The notes beneath the pieces were generated by a model. It saw only the letters and a list, made by a program, of their open reading frames with translations. It did not search any database and was not told the DNA's origin. DNA of 64,000 nucleotides from Pikeienuella piscinae (GTDB lineage Bacteria > Pseudomonadota > Alphaproteobacteria > Rhodobacterales > Rhodobacteraceae): NCBI RefSeq assembly GCF_011044155.1, contig NZ_CP049056.1, positions 1,116,001 to 1,180,000 on the forward strand, in the 5' to 3' direction. Position numbers and translations under genes: made by a program. Below are positions 46,618 to 55,949 of this stretch, in pieces (position 1 is the first letter of the stretch; every line of letters starts with the position of its first letter).

Positions 46618-47514
46618 TCAGGCTATGCCGCCTGCAATCCTCGGAGCCGAAAAATCGAGGAATGCGCGGAGCTTCTGGGGGATCAAGGCGCGCGGCTCAT
46701 AGAGAAGGTGGACTGGCCAGGGTTCGGGCTCGAAACCCTGCAACAGGGGCGCGAGCCGCCCCGTCCTGATTGCGGCTGCGGCCTGGTAAGACAGGACGCG
46801 GGTGAAGCCCAGCCCATCAATGGCGGCGTCGATCGCGGCTTCAGCGGTATTCACGATCAGGCGCGAACGCACCGGGACGGTGATCTCTTGCCGGCCAGAT
46901 CCGAAGCGCCAGTTCTGTGGCGACATGAGGCTCTGAAAGGTGATGCCGTCCAGGTCCGCCAGGTCGCCCGGCACCTTCGGCGCTTTCCGTTTCTCGAGAT
47001 AGGAGGGGCTGGCGCAGACAATCCAGCGCACCTCGCCCACCTTTCGGGCGATGAACGTGCTGTCCGCAAGCGGCCCAATGCGTACCGCCAGGTCGAGATG
47101 CTCCTCGCGCAGGTTGACGGGCCGGTCCGTCAATTCCAGCGACACGTCGACATCCGGAAAGGCCCTCAGGAATGCACTGACCGCAGGCAGAACGTGCAAC
47201 CGGCCAAAGACGATGGGCGCGGTCATCGTCAATGTTCCCCGCGGCGCGGTGAATTCGCCCGAAGCGTTGCGTTCGGCTTCCGAGACGTCTTCGAGGATTC
47301 TGCGACAGGCCGCGACGTAGGTTCTGCCCGTATCCGTGAGTGTCAGCCCCCGCGGAGAGCGCAGCAGCAGCTCCGCGCCAAGCTTGCCCTCAAGTTCGCC
47401 GATCCGGCGACTGACAGTGGCGATCGGCATCCGCAGGGCGCGTGCGCCGGAGGTCAGGCTGCCTTCGTCTACGACACGCACGAAGATGGACATGGTCTCG
47501 AGACGGTCGGTCAT
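46618..47514 (-). CDS. LysR-family regulator of the redox cassette
   Basis: The 298-residue protein has the HTH (RLETMSIFVRVVDEGSLTSGA, ATVSRRIGELEGKLGAELLLR) and an effector domain of the CrgA-like group (RGTLTMTAPIVFGRLHVLPAV, GLGFTRVLSYQAAAAI). The ATG at 47514 has GGAAGG upstream. A 15-bp palindrome sits between it and the divergent AhpD-like gene. The C-terminal end (SAPRIAGGIA) abuts the serine-recombinase relic and may have been changed at that junction. Confidence 0.9.
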   Translation of the reverse strand: MTDRLETMSIFVRVVDEGSLTSGARALRMPIATVSRRIGELEGKLGAELLLRSPRGLTLTDTGRTYVAACRRILEDVSEAERNASGEFTAPRGTLTMTAPIVFGRLHVLPAVSAFLRAFPDVDVSLELTDRPVNLREEHLDLAVRIGPLADSTFIARKVGEVRWIVCASPSYLEKRKAPKVPGDLADLDGITFQSLMSPQNWRFGSGRQEITVPVRSRLIVNTAEAAIDAAIDGLGFTRVLSYQAAAAIRTGRLAPLLQGFEPEPWPVHLLYEPRALIPQKLRAFLDFSAPRIAGGIA

Positions 47515-47519
47515 GACCC

Positions 47520-47534
47520 TTCCAATTATTGGAA
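47520..47534. promoter_or_regulatory. Palindromic operator candidate for the LysR regulator
   Basis: TTCCAAT-T-ATTGGAA, with perfect 7-bp arms, lies 6 bases upstream of the LysR start and 83 bases before the divergent gene. It has the T-N11-A form of LysR boxes and overlaps the LysR ribosome-binding site, which would allow autoregulation. Confidence 0.65.
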
Positions 47535-47617
47535 CCATATATCTCAATCATATTATCTACTGCCGCTTTGTGGAAGCATCTAAGTCGTCCTCGTAGAACA
47601 AGCGGAGGAGCTTTCAG

Positions 47618-48172
47618 ATGTCTCGTATCAGCTATCCTGACAACATCGCCGCTGCGCCCGCGGCTTCGCAGCCGCTGTTGCAAGCCGTCGAGAAGCAGCT
47701 GGGCGTGGTCCCAAATCTGTTCCGCCTCGCCAGCGTCAGCCCCACCGCTTTGGAAGGGTATCTCGGCCTGTCCGGCGCCCTTAGCAAAGGTCGCCTGCCG
47801 GCCGCCACCCGCGAACGCATCGCGCTGGCCGTAGCGCAGATCAACGGCTGCAACTACTGTCTCTCCGCCCATACCTACCTTGGCAAGAACCTCGCCAGGC
47901 TCGATGAAGTCGAAATCGCGGCCAATCGGGCCGGCCGTTCGAACGACGCAAAGGCGGACGCCGCCGTGCGGTTCGCCGTGAAGGTGACCGGGTCGCGTGG
48001 CCGCGTGGGCGCCAAGGATCTTCGCGAGATCCGCGACGCCGGCTATGACGACGGCCAGATTATCGAGATCGTGCAGCATGTCGCACTGAACACCTGGACC
48101 AACTACCTGAACGAGCTCGCCCAGACCGAAATCGATTTCCCGATGGTTGATGCCGAGAAACTCGCAGCTTGA
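47618..48172 (+). CDS. Carboxymuconolactone decarboxylase / AhpD-like peroxidase protein
   Basis: The 184-residue all-helical protein has the AhpD active-site pattern: [25 protein letters not shown], with Cys-x-x-Cys and the downstream His. Such proteins reduce peroxides or act as alkylhydroperoxidase partners. GGAGGAG lies before the ATG. It is the first gene of a four-gene run divergent from the LysR gene. Confidence 0.92.
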   Translation: MSRISYPDNIAAAPAASQPLLQAVEKQLGVVPNLFRLASVSPTALEGYLGLSGALSKGRLPAATRERIALAVAQINGCNYCLSAHTYLGKNLARLDEVEIAANRAGRSNDAKADAAVRFAVKVTGSRGRVGAKDLREIRDAGYDDGQIIEIVQHVALNTWTNYLNELAQTEIDFPMVDAEKLAA

Positions 48173-48236
48173 TCTCTGCGGGGCTGGCGGACCCTTCCCG
48201 GCCGCTCGCCTCTCAGGCACCCGGAACCCAAACGGA

Positions 48237-48713
48237 ATGGATGCGCCAATGCCCCTCTCCCCACTTCCTCCCTTCACCGAAGACAGCGCCAGGCAAAAGG
48301 TTCGCCTTGCCGAAGACGGCTGGAATTCACGCGACCCGGCCAAGGTGGCGCTGGCGTATACGCCGGAAAGCCGATGGCGCAACCGCGTCGAATTCCCGGT
48401 AGGCCGCCCCGAGATCGAAGCCTTCCTGAACCGCAAATGGGCGCGCGAACTGGAGTATCGCCTGATCAAGGAACTCTGGGCTTTCGCCGATGACCGCATC
48501 GCCGTGCGCTACGCCTACGAATACCGTGATGACAGCGGGCAATGGTTCCGGGCCTACGGCAACGAGAACTGGCGATTCGCCGAAGACGGGCTGATGGCGG
48601 CCCGCCACGCCAGCATCAATGAACACCCCATCCACGAGAATGATCGCAAGTTTTTCTGGCCCCTGGGCCGCCGGCCCGACGATCACCCGGGTCTTTCCGA
48701 TCTTGGCCTTTGA
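48237..48713 (+). CDS. NTF2-fold protein (DUF1348)
   Basis: The product (about 158 residues) has the DUF1348 hallmark [58 protein letters not shown] and a C-terminal [20 protein letters not shown]. The fold is the cone-shaped NTF2/SnoaL barrel; a reaction has not been defined. The start may be 48237 or 48249. It is in the LysR-linked cassette between the AhpD-like and GST genes, a common arrangement. Confidence 0.88.
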   Translation: MDAPMPLSPLPPFTEDSARQKVRLAEDGWNSRDPAKVALAYTPESRWRNRVEFPVGRPEIEAFLNRKWARELEYRLIKELWAFADDRIAVRYAYEYRDDSGQWFRAYGNENWRFAEDGLMAARHASINEHPIHENDRKFFWPLGRRPDDHPGLSDLGL

Positions 48714-48716
48714 TTC

Positions 48717-49379
48717 ATGGAGGACAGCCACGTGAACCCGCATTTCCCCGCCGGCGCCGCGCCGATCAAACTGTACCGCCATTCCAGATCGGGCCACTGC
48801 CATCGGGTGGAGCTGATGATGTCGCTGCTTTGCGTGCCTTGCGAACTTGTCGATCTGGACCTGGCGGGCGGCGCCCACAAGGATCCAGCATACCTTGAGA
48901 TCAGTCCCTTCGGCCAGGTTCCCGCCATCGATGACAGCGGCGTCACCCTGTCGGATTCCAACGCCATCCTTGTCTATTTGGTGCGGAAATACCCCGACGG
49001 CCACAACTGGCTGCCGGCCGCCCCCGAAGCCGCCGCAGAAGTGCAGCGTTGGCTGTCGGTCGCCGCGGGCGAAATCGCCAGCGGCCCGGCGGCGGCGCGG
49101 CTGGTGACTGTCTTCGACGCCCCGCTGGATCATGAGGCCGCCAAGGTCAAGGCGCGCAGGTTGTTCGCGGTGATGGAGCCTCTGCTGAGCAGCAGCGATT
49201 TCCTTGCCGGTTCTGGGGTCACCATCGCCGATATCGCCTGCTACAGCTATATCGCTCATGCGCCCGAAGGTGGCGTCAGCCTTGCGGCCTACCCGGCCAT
49301 TCGCGCGTGGCTGGCCCGGATCGAGGCGCTGCCTGGCTTCGTGGGCATGGCGAACTCGCCGATCCCTGAAGGCGCCTGA
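48717..49379 (+). CDS. Glutathione S-transferase
   Basis: The 220-residue protein has the N-terminal thioredoxin fold (IKLYRHSRSGHCHRVELMMS with Ser as likely catalytic residue), GSH-binding ISPFGQVPAIDD and LSDSNAILVYL, and helical domain SDFLAGSGVTIADIACYSYI. It follows the NTF2 gene by 3 bases. In this cassette it probably conjugates or reduces an electrophile. Confidence 0.91.
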   Translation: MEDSHVNPHFPAGAAPIKLYRHSRSGHCHRVELMMSLLCVPCELVDLDLAGGAHKDPAYLEISPFGQVPAIDDSGVTLSDSNAILVYLVRKYPDGHNWLPAAPEAAAEVQRWLSVAAGEIASGPAAARLVTVFDAPLDHEAAKVKARRLFAVMEPLLSSSDFLAGSGVTIADIACYSYIAHAPEGGVSLAAYPAIRAWLARIEALPGFVGMANSPIPEGA

Positions 49380-49397
49380 AACTCACAGGCGCTAGCC

Positions 49398-50285
49398 ATG
49401 TTTCAACCAGAGAGCGTTTTCCATGCTGGCGAGCGCGCGGTGCAGGACCGCGTCGGCGTTTCCCAGGACTCGCGCCAACGGGCCGCTCGCGTAATCCGGG
49501 CGGCGATGCCCGAACAACACCAGCGGTTCTTCGAAAGCCTGCCAGTGCTGTTTCTCGGCCTGCTGGACGTGCAGGGCCGGCCGTGGGCCACCGCCGCCTT
49601 CCCGCCGCCCGCGGGGGCGCAGGCCACGTCCAGCCGACTGACGGTCAGCGCCCGTCCAGCGCTTGTCGAAACGCTCTGTCTGGATCTTCGCCCGGGCGCC
49701 AGGGCGGCCGTTCTCGGGCTCGAATTCGCGACCCGACGGCGCAACCGCATGAATGGCGTCATCCGCGACGTGGCGGAGGAGGTTCTGTCCATCGAGGTCG
49801 AGCAGAGCTTCGGCAACTGCCCGAAATACATTCGGAGGCGCGATATCCGCCTGCCTGACGCGCCGCCACCGCCCGCCGAAGGCGCGCGTGTTGCAATCAG
49901 CGATGCGGCGGTGCGGCGGATCATCTCTTGCGCGGACACGTTCTTCATCGCGAGTCATGCGAAAGACGGGCTGGACGTTTCCCACCGCGGCGGGACGCCC
50001 GCAGTGCTGCGCCGGGATGCTGACGGCTCGCTGTCCTTTCCGGACTATGCCGGCAACCGTTACTATAACACGCTTGGAAACATCGAAGTCAGCGGCCGCG
50101 CCGGGCTGTTCATTCCGGATTTCGCCGTTGGCGAGGCGATCCTGTTGACGGGCTGGGCGGGAATCGATTGGTCCCCCGTCCGCGCGGCGGCGTTCGAGGG
50201 GGCGGAGCGGGTCGTGGACATCCGCCCAGAGGAGATCTGGCATGTTCGGCATGCGTCGCCTCGCGGCGCCGTCATAGAGGATTGA
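49398..50285 (+). CDS. PPOX-fold flavin-nucleotide-binding protein
   Basis: The 295-residue protein has two parts: AARVIRAAMPEQHQRFFESL with VLFLGLLDVQGRPWATAAF, and VEQSFGNCPKYIRRRDIRL, FIASHAKDGLDVSHRGGTPAV, RYYNTLGNIEVSGRAGLFIP. The FGNCPKYI motif is typical of the PNPOx-like oxidoreductases (domain pair) found with GST and AhpD genes. FMN or F420 is the likely cofactor. It ends the cassette. Confidence 0.87.
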   Translation: MFQPESVFHAGERAVQDRVGVSQDSRQRAARVIRAAMPEQHQRFFESLPVLFLGLLDVQGRPWATAAFPPPAGAQATSSRLTVSARPALVETLCLDLRPGARAAVLGLEFATRRRNRMNGVIRDVAEEVLSIEVEQSFGNCPKYIRRRDIRLPDAPPPPAEGARVAISDAAVRRIISCADTFFIASHAKDGLDVSHRGGTPAVLRRDADGSLSFPDYAGNRYYNTLGNIEVSGRAGLFIPDFAVGEAILLTGWAGIDWSPVRAAAFEGAERVVDIRPEEIWHVRHASPRGAVIED

Positions 50286-50682
50286 GAAACAGCGGATCAC
50301 GATCTTCCTTGGCTTCTCCGCCCTGCCACACGTGAGGCTACAAGTTCCTGATGCGTTATCCGGCGTAGGCAACCGGCCTCTGACCTGATCCGCTGCTTAG
50401 TCACCAAACAGAGACTGGTGCGCCTTGCCTGACAGCGCCACCTCGAACCGGTACGATCACCCTGCCCTATTATTAATATTTTTCCCTAAGGCATAATTTT
50501 TACTGGGGTTGACCGCACCTACAGGGCGGATATATCTCTATATACAAATAGTAAAATAAAATATATAAGTAATGATTTTGTAATAACAGAATATATACAT
50601 AATCGCTACGTAAAGGTCGCTGAATAACGTGTAGTGGATGTCGGTGGATACGCCGCCGGGGCGCCATGTAAGGGGGAGGATG
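50286..50682. promoter_or_regulatory. AT-rich promoter region of the glycerophosphodiester cluster
   Basis: No gene is seen. The left half is of normal composition, but 50470-50625 is strikingly AT-rich (TTATTAATATTTTT, ATATATCTCTATATAC, AAATAAAATATATAAG), unlike anything else nearby. It ends at an AGGGGGAGG ribosome-binding site before the transaldolase gene. The region should contain the promoter for the cluster and is a candidate site for H-NS/MucR-like silencing. Confidence 0.6.
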
Positions 50683-52026
50683 ATGGGAGTCGCAATTCGG
50701 CTGTCGATAGAGAGTGTCCTGAACGAGTCGTCGGGCGTTGTGATCCTGCCCGAAGATAAGGGCTTCGTAGACGCCGTGCTCGGTCAGGCGATCACCCCGG
50801 CGGAATACAGGCTGCTTTCCGAGGCGGCGAGACGGATCACCGTCACCGACCATTTTCGCGACGTGGTGCGCGATTTCGATTGTCCTGAGGGGCGGACGCC
50901 GGCGGGATTCCGTATCGAGGGGCGCCTTGAGCGCGACGGCCAGCTCGTCTTCGACCTGATCCGCGACATCGGCTACGAGGAGAACGGCAGGCGAAGAGCG
51001 ACCCCCCTTATCTTTTCCGCCGATAGCGCGAACCCGTATGAGATCACCGCCATCAAGGAGATGATCGGCAACCTCACCTGCAACCCCGGCATCATTTACG
51101 ATCTGTTCCTGAACAATCCCAAGGCCAATGTCGGAGGCAAATTCGCTACCCGCGAGGAGGTGATGGCCGAGATCGGTCGGGTGCTCGGCCCGGGCTGCGA
51201 TATCAGCGTCGAGATCAACGACCCGTTCGAGACGAACATCGATCGCGTCCTTGAGGAAATCGCACCGTTCGAGCAGACGCTGAACCGGCACCGGCTGGTG
51301 GTGAAGATCCCTCACACCGGGCCGGTGAACCGCGAGAACGTGGGCAAGCTTCTGTCCGGGGACGGGCGATTGGACCGGCGCTACGATCAGGGCGACACCG
51401 ACGACTATCTGCACGGCCACAAGCTGGCGTTGGAACTGCAGAAGCTGGGCTATCGGACCAATTTCACGCTCATGTTCGAGCCGCACCAGGCGCCGTTGGC
51501 GTTGCAGGCTCGGCCGGCGTTCATCAACGCCTTCGTGCGCCACCGACTGATCGCCAGCCAACGCTTCAGCCGCGATCTGGCCGCATTCGACGCCAGCGGC
51601 GACGAGACGATCCTGCTGCGGCTGAAAGAGTTCATGATCGCCAACGACTATCTCTCGGGCTCCGACCAGGATGTTCCGTTGACCCGCGTCGCCGGAATCG
51701 CGCGGACCTTCCTCAAGCACCGCAGGTTCGATAGCGCCGAAGGCGCGGATGGGCTGGACAACGCCCGCGCGGGACTGCGCTGGCTGAAAACGTCGAACTT
51801 GCCCGAAACACGGCTGATCATCTGCAGTATGGAGGGCGACGACAACATGCCCGACATCCTGTCTATGCTTTCCGAGGACGAGTTCCGCGAGATGCAGGGC
51901 AGAGTCGTCATCACATCGGAACCCAATTACATTGCTCGGTTCTCGAGTTCACCGCAGGTTGTGGCCTATCAACGGCGGTTCATGAAGGCCGCCCAGTCAG
52001 CCTCTCAGGCGGGTGCGGCGCGATGA
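50683..52026 (+). CDS. Transaldolase-family protein (long form)
   Basis: The 447-residue protein contains the transaldolase core: IKEMIGNLTCNPGIIYDLFL, GCDISVEINDPFE, the Schiff-base Lys208 in LVVKIPHTGPVN and TNFTLMFEPHQAPLALQ. About 115 residues come before the core and about 150 after it, far more than in the usual 215-390-residue enzymes. A canonical transaldolase or a TIM-barrel aldolase on another ketose phosphate are both possible. Start by the AGGGGGAGG site; the ATGs at 50638 and 50680 are alternatives. It overlaps glpD by 4 bases. Confidence 0.78.
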   Translation: MGVAIRLSIESVLNESSGVVILPEDKGFVDAVLGQAITPAEYRLLSEAARRITVTDHFRDVVRDFDCPEGRTPAGFRIEGRLERDGQLVFDLIRDIGYEENGRRRATPLIFSADSANPYEITAIKEMIGNLTCNPGIIYDLFLNNPKANVGGKFATREEVMAEIGRVLGPGCDISVEINDPFETNIDRVLEEIAPFEQTLNRHRLVVKIPHTGPVNRENVGKLLSGDGRLDRRYDQGDTDDYLHGHKLALELQKLGYRTNFTLMFEPHQAPLALQARPAFINAFVRHRLIASQRFSRDLAAFDASGDETILLRLKEFMIANDYLSGSDQDVPLTRVAGIARTFLKHRRFDSAEGADGLDNARAGLRWLKTSNLPETRLIICSMEGDDNMPDILSMLSEDEFREMQGRVVITSEPNYIARFSSSPQVVAYQRRFMKAAQSASQAGAAR

Positions 52027-53564
52027 CCGCGCCCGAAACCATGGCCGATATTCTGGTGATCGGCGGCGGAATCAATGGCAGCGCCATCGCCCGGGATGCG
52101 TCGGGACGGGGGCTGTCGGTGGTTCTCTGCGACAGGATGGATCTGGGCGAAGGCACGTCGTCGAAGAGCAGCAAGCTGATCCATGGCGGCCTGCGATACC
52201 TCGAGTATTTCGAGTTCCGGCTGGTGCGCGAGGCGCTCGGCGAGCGTGAAATCCTGATGAAGACCGCGCCTCATGTGGTCTGGCCACAGGAATTCATCCT
52301 GCCGCACACACGCGCGCTCCGGCCTGCATGGATGGTTCGGTTGGGCCTGTTCCTCTACGACCATCTGTGCCGGAAGCGCACGCTGCCGTCCTGTCACAGC
52401 GTCGATCTACGGAATGAAACTGTTGGAAAGCCGCTGAAGGACAGCTTCCGGCTGGGCTATTCCTACTGGGATTGCCGCTCGGACGACGCGCGGATCGTCG
52501 CGCTCAACGCCGTGGACGCCAAGACGCGCGGAGCTGAAGTGCTGACTCGCACTAGTTTCGTCGAGGCGCGCGACTTGGGGGGGGTCTGGGAAGCGCAATT
52601 GCGTGACGAGCTGACCGGCGAAGACCGGACGGTCCGCGCCAAGGTCATCGTCAACGCGGCTGGCCCATGGGCGAATGGAGTTCTCGGCGGGCTGCTGCAG
52701 CGCAAAGCGAAGGAATCGGTTCGCAATGTAAAGGGAAGCCACATCGTCCTGCCCAAGCTCTATGAGGGCGATCACGCATACTTCCTGCAGAATGACGACA
52801 AGCGCATCCTGTTCGTTATTCCATACGAGCACGACTATACCATGATCGGGAACACCGACGTATCCTATGACGAAGACCCGCCGCAGCCAGTGGAGATTTC
52901 GCCAGAGGAAGTGAAGTACATGTGCGACGCATGTACGAAGTATTTCCGCAAACCCGTCGAGCCAAAAGATGTGGTCTGGTCCTGGTCCGGGCTCAGGCCG
53001 CTCTATGATGACGGGCAGGACGATATTTCAGCGATCACCCGCGACTACGAGATGCACATCTATTCCGGCCCGAACGGCGGCAATGTTCTGTCCATCTTTG
53101 GCGGCAAAATCACGACCGGCCGACAGCTGGCGGAAAGCGCCATGAAGCGTCTGGCCGAGGTGCTGCCGAATGTCGGACCAAGCTGGACGCATGCGCAGCA
53201 CCTGCCGGGTGGGAACTTTCCGCAAGGCAGTTACGAGACTCTCGTCGGGATGCTTCGCGCCCGGTATCCGGATTTTCCCGAAAGGCTGCTGGAGGGCTAT
53301 GCGCGCCGTTACGGCACGCGCGCGTGGAGCATCCTTGAGGGCGTGCGCACATTGGAGGATCTGGGGGAGGATTTTGGCGGACTGCTTTTCGAGGCCGAAG
53401 TCCAGTTCCTCGTGCGGGAGGAGTTCGCCGTCCGACCGGATGATATCCTGTGGCGTCGAACCAAACTCGGATTGACGGTGCCCGAGGAGGGGGTCGCCAG
53501 ATTGGGCGAGTGGCTTACGCAACGGGCGCCCGCCGCGAGAGGCGACACCCGGATGATCGCCTGA
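52023..53564 (+). CDS. glpD: Aerobic glycerol-3-phosphate dehydrogenase
   Basis: GlpD oxidises sn-glycerol-3-phosphate to DHAP, passing electrons to quinones at the membrane. The 513-residue protein has the FAD motif ILVIGGGINGSAIARDASGR, SSKLIHGGLRYLEYFEFRLV, RILFVIPYEHDYTMIGNTDV, and FGGKITTGRQLAE, each matching GlpD. It overlaps the transaldolase gene and is followed after 95 bases by ugpB, so it handles G3P released from imported diesters. Confidence 0.95.
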   Translation: MTAPETMADILVIGGGINGSAIARDASGRGLSVVLCDRMDLGEGTSSKSSKLIHGGLRYLEYFEFRLVREALGEREILMKTAPHVVWPQEFILPHTRALRPAWMVRLGLFLYDHLCRKRTLPSCHSVDLRNETVGKPLKDSFRLGYSYWDCRSDDARIVALNAVDAKTRGAEVLTRTSFVEARDLGGVWEAQLRDELTGEDRTVRAKVIVNAAGPWANGVLGGLLQRKAKESVRNVKGSHIVLPKLYEGDHAYFLQNDDKRILFVIPYEHDYTMIGNTDVSYDEDPPQPVEISPEEVKYMCDACTKYFRKPVEPKDVVWSWSGLRPLYDDGQDDISAITRDYEMHIYSGPNGGNVLSIFGGKITTGRQLAESAMKRLAEVLPNVGPSWTHAQHLPGGNFPQGSYETLVGMLRARYPDFPERLLEGYARRYGTRAWSILEGVRTLEDLGEDFGGLLFEAEVQFLVREEFAVRPDDILWRRTKLGLTVPEEGVARLGEWLTQRAPAARGDTRMIA

Positions 53565-53659
53565 GAGAGAGCCTCTTCCGGCGCATTCGGGCCGGTGGAG
53601 GAGCCGGTAACGGAGACGGATCACTCGTTCGATCCGGTCAAACACGGGAGGAAGAAGAA

Positions 53660-54973
53660 GTGAGACATTTCAAAACCTTGTCCCTGGCGGCCTGTCTGGC
53701 GCTGCCGGCCAGCATGGCGGCGGCGGAGCCGCTCACCATTGAGTGGTGGCATGGCAACGGCGGCTCAATCGGTCGATCCCTGCAGGTGCTCGTGGACGAC
53801 TTCAACGCGGCGCAGGACGAGTATTTCGTCTCGGCCATCTACAAGGGGTCGTATACTGAAACCCTCACCGCGGCGATCGCAGCCTATCGCGCCGGGCAGA
53901 ACACTCATCCGTCGATCGTGCAGGTCTTCGACGCCGGCACCGCGACGATGATGGCGGCGGGCGGCGCGATCTATCCGGTCCACGAACTTTTCGCCGACAC
54001 CGGGGTGGAGTTCGACCAGTCGAAATACATCCCCGCCGTCCTCGCCTATTACTCGACCGCTGAAGGCGAGTTGTTGTCGATGCCGTTCAACTCTTCGACG
54101 CCGGTGTTCTACTGGAACAAGGAAATGTTCAAGAAGGCCGGCCTCGACCCTGAAACGCCGCCAAAGACATGGCCGGAAGTCGCGGAGATGGGCCGCAAGC
54201 TGGTCGAGAGCGGCGCGCCATGCGGTTTCACCCCGCAATGGCAGACATGGGCGTTGATCGAGAACCAGGCCGCCTGGCACAATGTCCCGTTCGCCAAAGA
54301 CGAGAACGGATTCAAGAATCCAAATGCGGAACTGCTGATCAACGCTCCTTTCTTCGTCAACCACGTGCAGGCGTTCGCCGACTGGTCCAAGGACAAGATT
54401 TTCGTCTATGGCGGCCGCGAGGGTAAATCCACCGAGCTGTTCTCCGCCGGGACATGCGGCATGCATCTGGCATCATCGGGAAGCGCCGGCGGCATCCGGG
54501 CGGCTCTGGGCAAGGATGTGGCTGGCATCACCATGATGCCGTACTGGCCGGAGGTCGTCGACAAACCGCAGAACTCGTTCATCGGTGGCGCCACCAATTG
54601 GGTGCTGAAGGGCAAGACAGACGAGGAATATGAGGCTGTCGCGACCTTCTTCTCATATCTCGGCCTGCCCGAGACGCAGGCCAAATGGCACCAGCTGACC
54701 GGCTATGTGCCGATCACCATCGAAGCGGGAGAACTGACGCGGGCGGCCGGCTTCTACGATGAGAATCCGGGGCTTGATATCGCTGCGAAGCAGCTGCTTC
54801 TGAACCCGCCGACGCCGAATTCGCGCGGCGTGCGCCTTGGCAATTTCCCGCAGGTGCGTGATATTGTCGACGAAGAGCTGGAGGCTGTCTGGTCGGGAAC
54901 GAAGACGGCGCAGCAGGCGCTGGACGATGCGGTGGAACGCGGCAATCGCCTGATCGCCCGGTTTAAACCCTGA
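53660..54973 (+). CDS. ugpB: ABC transporter solute-binding protein (UgpB-like)
   Basis: The 437-residue protein has a signal peptide (about residues 1-22, LSLAACLALPASMAAA) followed by LTIEWWHGNGGSIGRSLQVL, FNSSTPVFYWNKEMFKKAGLD and an HLASSGSAGGIRAALGKD segment, the UgpB pattern for glycerol-3-phosphate or glycerophosphodiester binding. The start is a GTG at 53660 with GGAGGAAG upstream. Substrate specificity cannot be told from the family alone. Confidence 0.9.
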   Translation: MRHFKTLSLAACLALPASMAAAEPLTIEWWHGNGGSIGRSLQVLVDDFNAAQDEYFVSAIYKGSYTETLTAAIAAYRAGQNTHPSIVQVFDAGTATMMAAGGAIYPVHELFADTGVEFDQSKYIPAVLAYYSTAEGELLSMPFNSSTPVFYWNKEMFKKAGLDPETPPKTWPEVAEMGRKLVESGAPCGFTPQWQTWALIENQAAWHNVPFAKDENGFKNPNAELLINAPFFVNHVQAFADWSKDKIFVYGGREGKSTELFSAGTCGMHLASSGSAGGIRAALGKDVAGITMMPYWPEVVDKPQNSFIGGATNWVLKGKTDEEYEAVATFFSYLGLPETQAKWHQLTGYVPITIEAGELTRAAGFYDENPGLDIAAKQLLLNPPTPNSRGVRLGNFPQVRDIVDEELEAVWSGTKTAQQALDDAVERGNRLIARFKP

Positions 54974-55055
54974 ACAAGCAATGCGGGCGGCGCCTGTCGA
55001 TGGCGCCGTCCGATACGCGGCCCGGCCGGAGCCGCAATGCGGAAGGGGGAGGCGC

Positions 55056-55940
55056 ATGAGAAACACGGCTGCATTCGACAACAAGATACTGCCATACGTC
55101 CTGCTACTTCCGCAGCTCTTCGTGACTTTGGCGTTCTTTGTCTGGCCCTCGATCATCGCGATCATTCAGGCGTTCACCTACGAAGACGCTTTCGGCGGAA
55201 GCCTCGAATTTGTCTGGTTCGAAAACTACAAGATCCTCTTCTCCGACCAGAGCTACCTGCACTCAGCGAAGATCACGCTGATCTTTTCGTTCGGCGTCAC
55301 CGCTCTCGGCCTGATCATTTCCTTGTTCCTGGCGGTTATGGCCAACCGGCAGCTGCGCGGCGTCGTCGTCTACAAGACCCTGTTGGTCTGGCCATACGCC
55401 GTCGCGCCGGCCGTCGCGGGGGTGTTGTGGGGCTTCCTGTTCAACCCCTCGATCGGTCTGATCCCCTATTTCATGGCCAGCCTCGGGTTGATGGAGTGGA
55501 ACCACCGGATCAATCCGGGCCACGCGCAACTGCTCGTCATCTTCGCCGCCGTCTGGAATCAGATCGGCTACAATTTCATCTTTTTCCTCGCCGGGCTGTA
55601 CGCCATTCCCCGCTCGCTGATCGAAGCGGCCGCGATCGACGGCGCCGGGCCGGTGACGCGGTTCTTTTCGGTGGTCTTTCCGCTGCTGTCGCCCACCGCG
55701 TTCTTCTTGCTGGTCATCAACGTGATCTACGCATTCTTCTCAACATTCGGTCTGATAGACGCGCTGACCAAGGGGGGGCCGTCAGGTTCCACTCAGATCC
55801 TCGTCTACAAGATCTACATCGACGGCTTTCGCAATCAGGACTTCGGCTCCTCGGCGGCGCAATCGACGATCCTGATCATTTTCGTCGCGGCGCTGACGGT
55901 GGTGCAGTTCAAGTACATCGAACGCCGCGTTCATTACTGA
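55056..55940 (+). CDS. ugpA: ABC transporter permease UgpA-like
   Basis: The 294-residue protein has six transmembrane segments and the EAA loop IPRSLIEAAAIDGAGPVTRF, plus LLVWPYAVAPAVAGVLWGFL. It pairs with UgpE. A GGGGGAGG ribosome-binding site precedes the ATG at 55056; the longer frame starts in a GC-rich leader and is unlikely. Confidence 0.93.
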   Translation: MRNTAAFDNKILPYVLLLPQLFVTLAFFVWPSIIAIIQAFTYEDAFGGSLEFVWFENYKILFSDQSYLHSAKITLIFSFGVTALGLIISLFLAVMANRQLRGVVVYKTLLVWPYAVAPAVAGVLWGFLFNPSIGLIPYFMASLGLMEWNHRINPGHAQLLVIFAAVWNQIGYNFIFFLAGLYAIPRSLIEAAAIDGAGPVTRFFSVVFPLLSPTAFFLLVINVIYAFFSTFGLIDALTKGGPSGSTQILVYKIYIDGFRNQDFGSSAAQSTILIIFVAALTVVQFKYIERRVHY

Positions 55941-55949
55941 GGTCGCAAG

